The position numbers were made by a program, and so were the translations under genes. Of a stretch of 64,000 nt of DNA, positions 27,193 through 36,174 are shown in pieces. The DNA is taken from NCBI GenBank assembly GCA_026707945.1, contig JAPOVV010000041.1:62001-126000 (forward strand). The letters run 5' to 3'. Numbering within the stretch: position 1 is the first letter of the stretch; the number at the start of each line of letters is the position of its first letter. This DNA is from Gammaproteobacteria bacterium (lineage in GTDB: Bacteria > Pseudomonadota > Gammaproteobacteria > Pseudomonadales > Azotimanducaceae). The notes under the pieces were generated by a model, which did not search any database, was not told where the DNA came from, and saw only the letters and a program-made list of their open reading frames with translations.

Positions 27193-27846
27193 ATGAATTT
27201 ACTGCGCAAACTCTCGCTACCGAGTGCGGAAAACGCATTGCCTGGACGAAGCGAGACGATGCCGGTTCCACCACATCATTTCGTTAACGGTCGGCCACTT
27301 AAAGAGCCTTTTCCGACGGATATGGAGCGTTTAGTCGGTGGATTGGGATGTTTTTGGGGAGCGGAACGTGCGTTCTGGCAACTCGATGGCGTTTATACGA
27401 CCGCTGTCGGGTACGCGGGTGGTCTCACTCCCAATCCGACGTATGAGGAAGTTTGCTCAGGTAGGACGGGCCACACCGAAGTTGTGCTCGTGGTCTTTGA
27501 CCCCCAGCTCATTAGCTATCGTGATTTGTTGCGAACCTTTTGGGAAAGTCATGACCCGACGCAAGGCATGCGTCAAGGGAACGACATCGGCACTCAATAT
27601 CGTTCCGCAATTTACGTATTTGATGAACAGCAACGTCAAGTAGCTGAAGCGTCGAAGGCTAGATACGAGGCGAAACTGAAAGAAGCTGGATACGGTGCGA
27701 TAACGACTGAGGTTTTGGAGGCGGGTCCGTTTTATTACGCAGAACATTACCATCAGCAGTATCTCGCGAAGATACCGAATGGTTACTGCGGTCTTGGCGG
27801 CACAGGTGTGTCTTGCGACATTGACGCCTTGGCAACGGCAGACTGA
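27193..27846 (+). CDS. msrA: Peptide-methionine (S)-S-oxide reductase
   Basis: 217 residues. It reduces methionine-S-sulfoxide in proteins. The catalytic motif GCFWG has Cys53. The other family blocks are [25 protein letters not shown] (core GYAGG and GHTE), [19 protein letters not shown] and EHYHQQYL. Two C-terminal cysteines, Cys199 in GYCG and Cys208, act as resolving residues as in E. coli MsrA. The N-terminal ~40 residues before the core also match the longer proteobacterial form. Its last 64 bp overlap the convergent MFS gene. Confidence 0.95.
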   Translation: MNLLRKLSLPSAENALPGRSETMPVPPHHFVNGRPLKEPFPTDMERLVGGLGCFWGAERAFWQLDGVYTTAVGYAGGLTPNPTYEEVCSGRTGHTEVVLVVFDPQLISYRDLLRTFWESHDPTQGMRQGNDIGTQYRSAIYVFDEQQRQVAEASKARYEAKLKEAGYGAITTEVLEAGPFYYAEHYHQQYLAKIPNGYCGLGGTGVSCDIDALATAD

Positions 27847-29123
27847 GATCGAACTAACGATTCTTCGATCGTAATCTGTCGCAACGTTGCGAACCTTAGA
27901 TTCCGCATGCTTGAGGTTCCTGCGAGAACGATCAATAAGGCTATAAGGTAAATCCCGGAACCGCTTAACACGGCGGTTAAAACGTTAGCGAATTCAGTAA
28001 GACTGCCTAGAAATAAGCCTCCGAGCGGTAGGAGGCTGTAGCACATCGTGTGGATTCCCATGACCCGACCCCGCAGTTGATCGGGCACGCTCAACTGCAT
28101 CGTCGTCATCGATGAGATAAGGAAAACCGATGCAACGAAAGCAGCGGCGAACTGCAATACAAGCGCGACGTAGAACCATGCAAACATCGAAGCGACAGTA
28201 AAACCCACGGTGGTGACTGCGGTTAACACTCCACTTGACAGCATCATGCGAGTGAGATTGTGCTCGTGACGATTGCCGCCGATGACAATCGTGCCAACGA
28301 TCGAGCCTAGTCCCCCTGCCGTCATTAGTAATCCCAAGCCCACCTCGTCGCGTAGATTCAGATCTGAGAACATCGGCATCAGTTGTGCGTGCGAGTTACA
28401 GAAGAACATGCCGATAAACGTAAGGGCTAAGAGATATTTGAAGATGTCGTGACGGAATATGAAGCTGATCCCTTCAATGATCTGTGTGACTGCACCGATC
28501 TCCGAGCTCGCACTCTCCATGGGGCGCATTTGAATTGCATACATGGTGAGACACATCGCAAGATAACCGGCAGTGGCGAAGCCAAAGACGACACTAGAAT
28601 CGGTGTAGTAGAGCAAGAAACCAGCCAGTGCGGGTATTGCCATTCGCATGACTTGCCAGATGAACGAATTGAGGGCGACTGCGCTTAAGTACTGATCTCG
28701 GTCCACGAGCTGCGGAAAGATTGCTACACGTGTCGGCCAATCGAAACCGTTGAGGATCGAGGATAGTGCGGCGATCAGTAGTACGTGCCATACCTCAACA
28801 ACCTGCGCTACAACAAGAATCGTGAGTAGTCCTGTGAGAAGCATGTTGCCGCCGGAAGTGACTATGAGAATCAGTCGCTTGTCATAACGATCGGAAATCA
28901 CACCACCGAATAAGGTAATGGCTAAATTCGGGACTGCAGCCGCTGCACCTAGCCATCCCAACATGATGGGCGACGCGGTGATCTCGTACACCAACCAAAG
29001 TTGACCAAATGTCACGAGTTGAGTTGCACCAACCGCTGCAAGAGACGCCAAGAAATACTTGACGTACTCGCGTTGGCTCAATGCCGGATATCGGTCAACA
29101 ATCTTGCTGGATAGAAGTGCCAT
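27783..29123 (-). CDS. MFS transporter, DHA3/EntS-like
   Basis: 446 residues with about 12 hydrophobic segments. The loop 2-3 motif appears as [13 protein letters not shown] (MFS motif A). The first helix pairs include [31 protein letters not shown], reduced here to its key WLVYEIT, and [11 protein letters not shown] after helix 4, both typical of the EntS/MefA-like group that exports siderophores or drugs. The substrate is unknown. The 3' end overlaps msrA by 64 bp tail to tail. Confidence 0.87.
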   Translation of the reverse strand: MALLSSKIVDRYPALSQREYVKYFLASLAAVGATQLVTFGQLWLVYEITASPIMLGWLGAAAAVPNLAITLFGGVISDRYDKRLILIVTSGGNMLLTGLLTILVVAQVVEVWHVLLIAALSSILNGFDWPTRVAIFPQLVDRDQYLSAVALNSFIWQVMRMAIPALAGFLLYYTDSSVVFGFATAGYLAMCLTMYAIQMRPMESASSEIGAVTQIIEGISFIFRHDIFKYLLALTFIGMFFCNSHAQLMPMFSDLNLRDEVGLGLLMTAGGLGSIVGTIVIGGNRHEHNLTRMMLSSGVLTAVTTVGFTVASMFAWFYVALVLQFAAAFVASVFLISSMTTMQLSVPDQLRGRVMGIHTMCYSLLPLGGLFLGSLTEFANVLTAVLSGSGIYLIALLIVLAGTSSMRNLRFATLRQITIEESLVRSQSAVAKASMSQDTPVPPRPQ

Positions 29124-29253
29124 CTGCGGAAGTTAGAGATTAATCGAGTGGTGTTATTTGTGGCGAGTAGCGAATTGATTCAACCAACGATGGCATCGTG
29201 GTGAAAATGACCTTTTGTAATTTTGTTTGATAGTACGAACAAGGGGATTAAAC

Positions 29254-29709
29254 GTGAGTCACCTGGATCACTTCAGGGATATCGTCGCTAAATTCACGAA
29301 TGCTGTCGAAAGTAACGACGGTAAGGCACTGGCTGCGTTGTTCACGGCAGACGGAGTGTACAGCGATGGGTTCTATGGTGAATTTGTCGGTCAAGACGCG
29401 ATTGCCGCGATGCTACGGGACCACTTCTGGGGTAACGCGGAAGGGTTTCGCTGGGAGATGTCCAATTTACTCAGCGATGGAGAGAACGGATTCGCCACGT
29501 ATCTATTTAGCTACAAATCAACAATGCCGGAGGCGGAGGGGAAGCAAGTGATCTTCGACGGAATAGCACATTTTTCATTTGAGAGCGGACTTATAAAACG
29601 TTACGAAGAGATTTTCAATACAGGAATGGCGCTCGCGCAGCTTGACTTTGATCCGAAACGAATTAAGAAACATTTGCTAAAGAAAGCTGAGCAGTTAGGT
29701 GGCGCGTAG
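29254..29709 (+). CDS. NTF2-like / SnoaL-like small protein
   Basis: 151 residues from the GTG at 29254, which has AAGGGG 7 bases upstream; a TTG at 29227 would lack one. The protein starts VSHLDHFRDIVAKFTNAVESNDGKALAALFTADGVY, the usual cone-fold opening, then GEFVGQDAIAAML and HFSFESGLIKRYEEIFNTG. Such proteins are isomerases, dehydratases, or non-catalytic ligand binders. No catalytic pair can be assigned with confidence. The C-terminal Lys-rich helix (KRIKKHLLKKAEQ) is unusual. It stands alone between the MFS and Nudix genes. Confidence 0.8.
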   Translation: MSHLDHFRDIVAKFTNAVESNDGKALAALFTADGVYSDGFYGEFVGQDAIAAMLRDHFWGNAEGFRWEMSNLLSDGENGFATYLFSYKSTMPEAEGKQVIFDGIAHFSFESGLIKRYEEIFNTGMALAQLDFDPKRIKKHLLKKAEQLGGA

Positions 29710-29725
29710 ATTCAAGGAGAACGCT

Positions 29726-30379
29726 TTAACTCGGCTCGACAGGTTCGCTGTACTCGGGATCTACTGCAGTAAAGAGTGTCTGAAGCGTTCGGTACGTTAA
29801 ACCCCAGACAAAGTGTTGTTGCTCAATTCGATAGCCATTGAAGGGTATTTGAGCATCGGCGACCGCACGGAACTCAACGTCGTGGTTGTGACCCTTAAAC
29901 ATGTCGTTAAACGATCCCCACACAACCTCATCGACTTCGTGGTTTAAAGTAAGACTGGGCATCGACTCAACGACAAAAACGTACGGTGCGACCAACATGT
30001 CGATCGTTCTGCCTCTCGGCGCCGCACGTTGATGAGACAGTGGTCCGATTAAATGCGACTCTCGCAAATCCAACCCGATTTCTTCTTCGGTTTCCCGAAT
30101 TGCCGCATCGATTAGGTCGAGATCACCGTCATCCATGTGACCGCCAGGGAATGCTATATGGCCGGACCACGGATCCCCAGCCACGGTCGCGCGCTTAATA
30201 AATAAGACATTGGTCTGATCACACGCGTGATGCAGTACCACCGCAACAGCTGCTTGTCTAGTTTGACGCGTCGGTGTAAAAAGCTCTGGTTCGTGTTCGC
30301 GTACGCGACGCGAGATCGTCTCGATAGTGTGATCGGACAAGGCGGAGTGCTGATAGCCAGCGAAAGAAGGCGCAATCAT
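29726..30379 (-). CDS. Nudix hydrolase, CoA-pyrophosphatase (NudL)-like
   Basis: About 217 residues from the ATG at 30379. An ATG at 30424 would leave only 17 bp to the divergent gene. Neither start has a good ribosome site. The Nudix box runs from GGHMDDGDLDLIDAAIRE through TEEEIGLD, matching GX5EX7REUXEEXGU except that the first Glu is Asp. Upstream AVAVVLHHACDQTNVLFIKRA and WSGHIAFPGG match the CoA/NUDT7-8 group, which cleaves CoA to phosphopantetheine and 3',5'-ADP. That assignment is by similarity only. Confidence 0.85.
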   Translation of the reverse strand: MIAPSFAGYQHSALSDHTIETISRRVREHEPELFTPTRQTRQAAVAVVLHHACDQTNVLFIKRATVAGDPWSGHIAFPGGHMDDGDLDLIDAAIRETEEEIGLDLRESHLIGPLSHQRAAPRGRTIDMLVAPYVFVVESMPSLTLNHEVDEVVWGSFNDMFKGHNHDVEFRAVADAQIPFNGYRIEQQHFVWGLTYRTLQTLFTAVDPEYSEPVEPS

Positions 30380-30441
30380 AAGTGCGAGAAAGTAGTTACC
30401 ACCATGCACAATTGCGGCGTCCATTAATACTGGTTGCTTGA

Positions 30442-33054
30442 ATGCACCGTTTCCGAGTCCTTCTATTTATTGGTGCATTTTTGTGCAATCCAATCCTCGC
30501 CGAGGACGAACCGGAATGCGCGTCGAGCGTAGCTCGCATCACGAAGAACTACCCGACAGCAAACTTCGACACTTGTGAAGTTCTGGATGAGAACTCCTTC
30601 GTACTTTCGATCGTGCCAGAAGATGAACCGATCAATCCAAGTCCTTGGTATGGATTTGCAGTCGAACGGTTGTCCGATGTTAACTCGAATGTCAAGGTCT
30701 CTCTGCGTTATAGAAACACTACTCATCGATATTCACCGAAGTTCAGTTCTAACAAACGCGATTGGGTTCGCTTAGATCGTCAGCTTGTGGAAAGCGCCGA
30801 TGGATCGAGTGTGGCATTTGAGATTCCGAAGGGGAACCGGCGCGTGTACGTGTCCGCGCAACCGATCATCGATGAAGCGATGTATGAGACTTGGGTCTCA
30901 ACCCTTCTGGATATTTATCCGTTCTTAACGCGAGAAACACTCGGCCACTCAGTAGCGAAGCGTCCGATCGAATCGTTTGCGCTGAATACCGAGGCCTTAC
31001 GGGTCATCGTTCTTCTCGGTCGACAACACCCGCCTGAAGTCTCGGGTTCGATGGCTTTTATGGCATTCGCTGAGAAGTTACTCGAACTCTACGTCGATGC
31101 GCATGAAGATCAAAACGTGCGAGTCGTTGAGTTTTTCCGCCAGCACATGATTGTGTTCGTACCCCTACTCAATCCTGATGGCGTACAAGAGGGATATTGG
31201 CGTCATAACCTGCGAGGTACGGATCTAAACCGCGACTGGTTCGAGCAAGCGCAACCGGAAACACAGTCAGTAATCCGCTATCTGGCGAACTTAAAAAATC
31301 AAGGGAAAGAGGTCGTCCTTCACATTGATTTTCATTCAACTCGACGCGATGTTCTCTATACCCAAATGCCAAACGACAAAACAACACCTGCTAAATTTGC
31401 GTCGGATTGGTTGGCCTTTGTGCAAAACCGTGGTCGCGCACAAATACCAGAACATGCACCTCGACCGTTGACAGATCAAGGCACAGCGAAGGGGTACTTT
31501 TTCAAGACTTACGCCGTCCCCTCAATCACCTATGAAGTTGGAGATGAATCGAAGCCTAATGACGTGAGACTGACCGCGGCTGAATTTGCGCTCGGGATGG
31601 CTTCGATTTATGGCGAATTGGTTTTGGATCCTGCTCAGGTCGACTCAGAAACCTGTGATACGTTGTTTTGCTTGATGGTGAACGCCAATGGCGCATCATT
31701 GCTTGTCCTGGAAGCGCAGGGATTGATCAATTCTGACTTAGCTGCGAAACTAGCGCGTGCGCAGATTGCGTACAAAAGGGCAGCTGAGCAACAAGGTTGG
31801 CCATCTGGACAGAACTACCTGATCTTCGAGGAGGCAATGATCGAGAAGTTGGGTCCGGAAGGCTCCAACGTGCATATCGGCCGATCTCGACAAGATTTAC
31901 ACGGCATTGCACGGCGAATGCTTGTGCGACTTAAGACACTCGAGTACTACGAGTCGCTCCTTGAAGCTCGTACGGCATTACTTGAAGCGGCGTCACGTCA
32001 TAGCGATGTGGTCATTCCTGCTTACACCCATGGCGTGCCGTCCCAGCCAACGACCTATGCTCACTTATTGCTCGCGTTTGATGCTGCGTTTTCTAGAGAT
32101 ATAAAGCGATTGCAGAACGCGATAGAACGGCTAAATTTAAGTCAACTCGGCGTCGCCGCAGGATCTGGTTCTAGTTTCAATCTAGATAGGGAGCGACTCG
32201 GATCGTGGCTTGGCTTCAAAGGTATTGTCGCGAATACATACGATGCAAATTTCTTATCGACGGCTGACTATAAGCTTGAAATCTCAGCGGTGATGTCGCA
32301 AAGCATTGCGACGATCTCGAAATTCCTTGCCAACGTACACGCGCAACAACGCAATCCGCGCCCGTGGATCTATTTGAGCGATGATTTGGTCAGTGGCAGT
32401 AGCATCATGCCGCAGAAGCGTAATCCTCGTGAACTCGATCGTATCCGCACGCTTGTAGCGCAGGTTATCGGCGGAACGAATGCGTTGCAAATGATGAACC
32501 ACAACGTCGACACCGGAATGCACGACTATCGAACGGTTGCCCCGTTAATAGAAACAATGGATCTCGCGGAATCTGTGAATCTGCGCTTCGCGTTGCTGCT
32601 TGACGGCATTCATGTCGATGACGAAGTCGCAATGACTGAGTTATTGGATGGATTTTCGACCTCAACTGAAATCGCGGAGACACTCTATCGAGAAGCACGT
32701 GTTCCATTCCGAACGGCTCACGAGTACGCGAAGAAGGTCGTGGAATATGCTCGTGATACCGAACAGCTTTTGACCAATGTAGCAAGTAACGAGTTAGAGC
32801 GAATTTATCAAGATGTTGTAGGCGAAGATCTACCCGTCCCAGTCGAGGCAATTGAGAACGCAATCGATCCGCGACTTTTCATCGAAATGAGGGATATCAG
32901 TGGCGGTCCATCAGAAAAAGCGATAAGCGCTGCCATCGGTGAACAAAGGCGATCTTTGGCTATAGATGAACAGTGGCTGAGGGTGCGTCGCGCACATCTT
33001 AGATACGTCGAGGATCGGCTAAACTCACAGCTCAGAAACTTGTCTGCCCGATAA
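30442..33054 (+). CDS. Exported fusion of M14 zinc carboxypeptidase and argininosuccinate-lyase-superfamily domain
   Basis: 870 residues in one unbroken frame. Signal peptide 1-20. Residues ~25-140 resemble the beta-rich domain preceding CCP/Nna1-type M14 peptidases. M14 domain ~145-395: zinc ligands His196 and Glu199 (HPPE) and His298 (DFHS), substrate-carboxylate site Asn263-Arg264 (DLNRDW), general base Glu365 (ITYEVGDE). Lyase domain ~405-870 keeps the three superfamily signatures: HIGRSRQD (479-485), AYTHGVPSQP (527-536) with His530, and GSSIMPQKRNP (652-662) with the catalytic-loop Ser653/654. ASL-family lyases split N-C bonds to release fumarate and are normally cytoplasmic. Here the whole chain carries an export signal. 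A canonical argH is present separately at 42431-43834. A TonB receptor follows by 123 bp. Confidence 0.88.
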   Translation: MHRFRVLLFIGAFLCNPILAEDEPECASSVARITKNYPTANFDTCEVLDENSFVLSIVPEDEPINPSPWYGFAVERLSDVNSNVKVSLRYRNTTHRYSPKFSSNKRDWVRLDRQLVESADGSSVAFEIPKGNRRVYVSAQPIIDEAMYETWVSTLLDIYPFLTRETLGHSVAKRPIESFALNTEALRVIVLLGRQHPPEVSGSMAFMAFAEKLLELYVDAHEDQNVRVVEFFRQHMIVFVPLLNPDGVQEGYWRHNLRGTDLNRDWFEQAQPETQSVIRYLANLKNQGKEVVLHIDFHSTRRDVLYTQMPNDKTTPAKFASDWLAFVQNRGRAQIPEHAPRPLTDQGTAKGYFFKTYAVPSITYEVGDESKPNDVRLTAAEFALGMASIYGELVLDPAQVDSETCDTLFCLMVNANGASLLVLEAQGLINSDLAAKLARAQIAYKRAAEQQGWPSGQNYLIFEEAMIEKLGPEGSNVHIGRSRQDLHGIARRMLVRLKTLEYYESLLEARTALLEAASRHSDVVIPAYTHGVPSQPTTYAHLLLAFDAAFSRDIKRLQNAIERLNLSQLGVAAGSGSSFNLDRERLGSWLGFKGIVANTYDANFLSTADYKLEISAVMSQSIATISKFLANVHAQQRNPRPWIYLSDDLVSGSSIMPQKRNPRELDRIRTLVAQVIGGTNALQMMNHNVDTGMHDYRTVAPLIETMDLAESVNLRFALLLDGIHVDDEVAMTELLDGFSTSTEIAETLYREARVPFRTAHEYAKKVVEYARDTEQLLTNVASNELERIYQDVVGEDLPVPVEAIENAIDPRLFIEMRDISGGPSEKAISAAIGEQRRSLAIDEQWLRVRRAHLRYVEDRLNSQLRNLSAR

Positions 33055-33102
33055 GTACTCATCTTTGCGGCATACTTTCTCTTATGCGTTTAATTCCTGT
33101 CA

Positions 33103-33141
33103 GCAAATCTTGAACTTACTCGCGTTCGATCGCAGATTTGC
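33103..33141. promoter_or_regulatory. Inverted repeat upstream of the TonB receptor
   Basis: GCAAATCT (33103-33110) and AGATTTGC (33134-33141) are perfect complements separated by 23 bases. They lie in the 123-bp gap between the M14-lyase gene and the receptor gene, 36 bases before the receptor ATG. It could be an operator or a leader hairpin. The receptor itself has a good AGGGAGAG ribosome site. Confidence 0.4.
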
Positions 33142-33177
33142 ATTCACCTTTGAACACCTATATCAGGGAGAGACCTG

Positions 33178-36168
33178 ATGCGCTACCGGTACATCTCACA
33201 AACGATCGTATCGCTGACATCAATCGCGGTACTACTAGCTCCTAATCTAGCTGCTCAGGAGCAGGAGGACGAGGATGACACTGAAGTCATCGAGGAGGTA
33301 GTCGTCACGGGAACGCAGATTCGTGGCGCCGATGTCTCAGGACTTCTACCTGTTACGGTGATCGATGCATCAGACGTTGATGCAATGGGTGTCAGTTCGG
33401 GAGATGAATTACTAGAGATGCTCCCTGAACAAGGGCAAAACTTCTTCAACGAAGAAGAGAACATCAGCGGCGGTGTGAATTCAGCACGGGGCGACATGGG
33501 TGCGTTCAACTTACGCAATTTAGGCACCGGCAACACTCTGGTTTTACTAAATGGTCGTCGCATGGTCAACGCCGCAGCCTTTCAAACTGAGGCGATCGGA
33601 GGGAGTTTTGTACCGGTTAACACCGTGAACTCAAACACGCTACCTGTATTCGGTATCGAAAGAGTCGAGCTCTTAAAAGACGGCGCATCTGCAATCTATG
33701 GGGCGGATGCTGTTGCTGGCGTGGTTAACACCGTACTGAAGAATGACATCGAAGGATTCCGCATCAAATCGCGTATTGATTCCTATGAAGTTGCCGGACG
33801 TACCTCTTTCGCCGCGAATGTTGAATGGGGTCGATTCTTCAATGATGGCGCGACCAATATCGGCGTCATGCTCGATTTCTTCACGCGAGATCGAGTGCAC
33901 TCCTCGGAAGACGAAAAATGGGCTGATGCGGACTATAGACGACTCGTGCCAGATGATTCACCATGGAGTGGTGATGTTCGCTTTCGAAATACGAGTTTGA
34001 ACGGTCTCTTTGGTCAATTTGATTCGGTAAGTAGTGTTTCAAGACTGGACATTAGAGGTCCCGTTACGGACAGCTCTGGCGAGTTCGAGGTGTTCCCGGC
34101 TGGTCATTCAAAGTGTGCTTATACGCTAAGTGTTCATACGTGTGGGGCGCCGGACGGACAAGGATTAGAGCGGTACAACTTAAACGAATTTCGCGATGTT
34201 TCCTCCGAGCTAATGCGTAACAACGCACTCGTATTTGTGAATCACGATTTTTCAGAGACCACGCAATCCTACACAGAATTGCTGTACTACATGTCCGAAT
34301 CGCATATGAATCGGCATCCGTCGGCGTCGTTCAGCGCCGTAAGGTTGCGTGTGGGCGCTGAAAACTATTACAACCCACTCGGTCCGTGTGGCTCGCCACA
34401 TCGTCTACCCGACGAATTAGTTGGGCAAGATCTACCGTGCAGTGGATTAGAGCTGCAGATCGATAACTATCGATTCGCGGAATTGCCGCGTTCTGTGAGC
34501 AATGACGGTTCTGTCTTCCGTGTAGTACAAGGACTTCGAGGGGTGCGAAACGATTGGGATTGGGACACCGCCGTCGTATGGTCTATCGCAAGAAAATTCG
34601 ATCTTACTGGAAATCGCGTATCGAATCTTCTGATGGTAGAAGCCTTGAACGATCCGACACCCGAAGCTTACAACCCATTCAGCGGTGGCGTCGACAGCAA
34701 CATTGAACGTGCGCTCATTGATGTCTTTCGTGACAACGACGCTGGGTTATTCTTATGGGATCTAAAGTTCTCGAATCCCTCCGTTGCTGAGCTACCTGCG
34801 GGACCGATGGGAGCATTGATCGGGTATGAACACCGCCGCGAGTGGTTTAGAGACGACAGGGACCCCAGGCTTGACGGCACGATTCCATTCACTGACTTTG
34901 ACGATGATACGTTCCCCTTTGTTTCGGATGTAGTTAATAGCAGTCCAACGCCAGACAACAGTGGTTCACGTCGCGTCGACTCCTTGTTCGCCGAACTTGC
35001 CATACCCGTGGCGACGAATATCGAAGCCCAGGCGGCATTGCGATTTGAGAATTTCTCGGACGTGGATAGTGCAGTCGTAGGAAAGTTAGCGGCAGGATGG
35101 CAAATCGCGGACCCGATTTCGCTTCGCGCGTCGTGGTCGGAATCCTTCCGCGTACCGAACCTAGTGACTGTCAACGAAGAAATTGTTGCGCGTCAGAACA
35201 CAAGAACTGACTACACCTGTGTTTATGCGGCCAATCAGGGGGGAGATCCGGACCAGGATATCGTTGACTGCGTAAACTCAGTTCAACGGACGGCACAAGG
35301 CAGCGATGAGCTCGTCGCGGAACGATCTGACAATATTTCGGTTGGACTAGTTTTCGACATATTGGACTCACTGACGATCACAACCGACTACTGGTCGATC
35401 GTTAAGGAAGATACCATCGGTTTATTTGGGGAATCAAACCATACGGTACTTGATCTCGTCTATCGCATTCAACATGGTGGCTCAAACTGTGAGGCATTGG
35501 TCACCAACCCCGCGGTTGTGCGCGACGCGATAACAGCAGCGGACGAAATTGGTGTTTATGAAGCGGCTGGTATTTGCCCCGCCGGACAAGCAATTCGAGT
35601 GGATGACCGCTATGCGAATCTGGATACTCGGACTCTTCAGGGATTTGACCTTGGTATTTACTGGGAAGCTGACACGGATTTCGGTGAATTCAGTGTCCGC
35701 TATCTAGCGTCTTTCTTGGAAAAATTCGATCAGGAAGCTGGCGGCGACGCGGCGACTTTAATTGAAGCGAGAGATTCTGGATTGTTACCGGGCAACATAC
35801 CCGTTGTCGGTTTTGACGATCTGGTACAGCGAGATGGGAATCAGAAATACAAAGGAACACTGCTTGCGAAATGGCGTAAAGATCCGTGGGGAGGTGCTAT
35901 ATCACAGAGGACGATCGGGAAGGTCTACCAGAACTCACTGACGTTAGAAGATGGTACGCGATACTGGCTTGATGCGATGACTACCTGGAATCTTCGCGTC
36001 GATTACCGATTCAAGATCGAAGATACACCGACTCGATTGCGCTTCGGAGTCGTCAACTTGCTTAACGAACGTGCACCATTGGCTGATCGTTATTTCGGTT
36101 ATATGTCTGACGTTCATCGCGACTTCGGTCGCTATTACTACGCAGACGTCATGTTCACACTAGACTAG
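33178..36168 (+). CDS. TonB-dependent outer-membrane receptor
   Basis: 996 residues: signal peptide (1-26), acidic linker, TonB-box region EEVVVTGTQIRG (about 39-50), plug domain with LRNLGTGNTLVLLNGRRMV and VELLKDGASAIYGADAVAGVVN, then a long barrel ending RYYYADVMFTLD with terminal aromatic/hydrophobic residues. This plug style (LGTGNTLVLLNGRR, GASAIYGADAVAGVVN) is the large Oar/CirA-like class common in marine gammaproteobacteria, which imports peptides, glycans or complexed metals. It is placed right after the exported M14-lyase fusion and 6 bp before a ClpP-like peptidase gene, suggesting uptake linked to peptide processing. The substrate is not shown by sequence. Confidence 0.92.
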   Translation: MRYRYISQTIVSLTSIAVLLAPNLAAQEQEDEDDTEVIEEVVVTGTQIRGADVSGLLPVTVIDASDVDAMGVSSGDELLEMLPEQGQNFFNEEENISGGVNSARGDMGAFNLRNLGTGNTLVLLNGRRMVNAAAFQTEAIGGSFVPVNTVNSNTLPVFGIERVELLKDGASAIYGADAVAGVVNTVLKNDIEGFRIKSRIDSYEVAGRTSFAANVEWGRFFNDGATNIGVMLDFFTRDRVHSSEDEKWADADYRRLVPDDSPWSGDVRFRNTSLNGLFGQFDSVSSVSRLDIRGPVTDSSGEFEVFPAGHSKCAYTLSVHTCGAPDGQGLERYNLNEFRDVSSELMRNNALVFVNHDFSETTQSYTELLYYMSESHMNRHPSASFSAVRLRVGAENYYNPLGPCGSPHRLPDELVGQDLPCSGLELQIDNYRFAELPRSVSNDGSVFRVVQGLRGVRNDWDWDTAVVWSIARKFDLTGNRVSNLLMVEALNDPTPEAYNPFSGGVDSNIERALIDVFRDNDAGLFLWDLKFSNPSVAELPAGPMGALIGYEHRREWFRDDRDPRLDGTIPFTDFDDDTFPFVSDVVNSSPTPDNSGSRRVDSLFAELAIPVATNIEAQAALRFENFSDVDSAVVGKLAAGWQIADPISLRASWSESFRVPNLVTVNEEIVARQNTRTDYTCVYAANQGGDPDQDIVDCVNSVQRTAQGSDELVAERSDNISVGLVFDILDSLTITTDYWSIVKEDTIGLFGESNHTVLDLVYRIQHGGSNCEALVTNPAVVRDAITAADEIGVYEAAGICPAGQAIRVDDRYANLDTRTLQGFDLGIYWEADTDFGEFSVRYLASFLEKFDQEAGGDAATLIEARDSGLLPGNIPVVGFDDLVQRDGNQKYKGTLLAKWRKDPWGGAISQRTIGKVYQNSLTLEDGTRYWLDAMTTWNLRVDYRFKIEDTPTRLRFGVVNLLNERAPLADRYFGYMSDVHRDFGRYYYADVMFTLD

Positions 36169-36174
36169 TACAAA

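Noticed and set aside
30442-33054. Fusion as two genes joined by a sequencing error
   Set aside because: The frame is continuous with no odd codon use at the junction (about residues 395-410), and both halves keep catalytic residues. Independent genomes would still be the final test.
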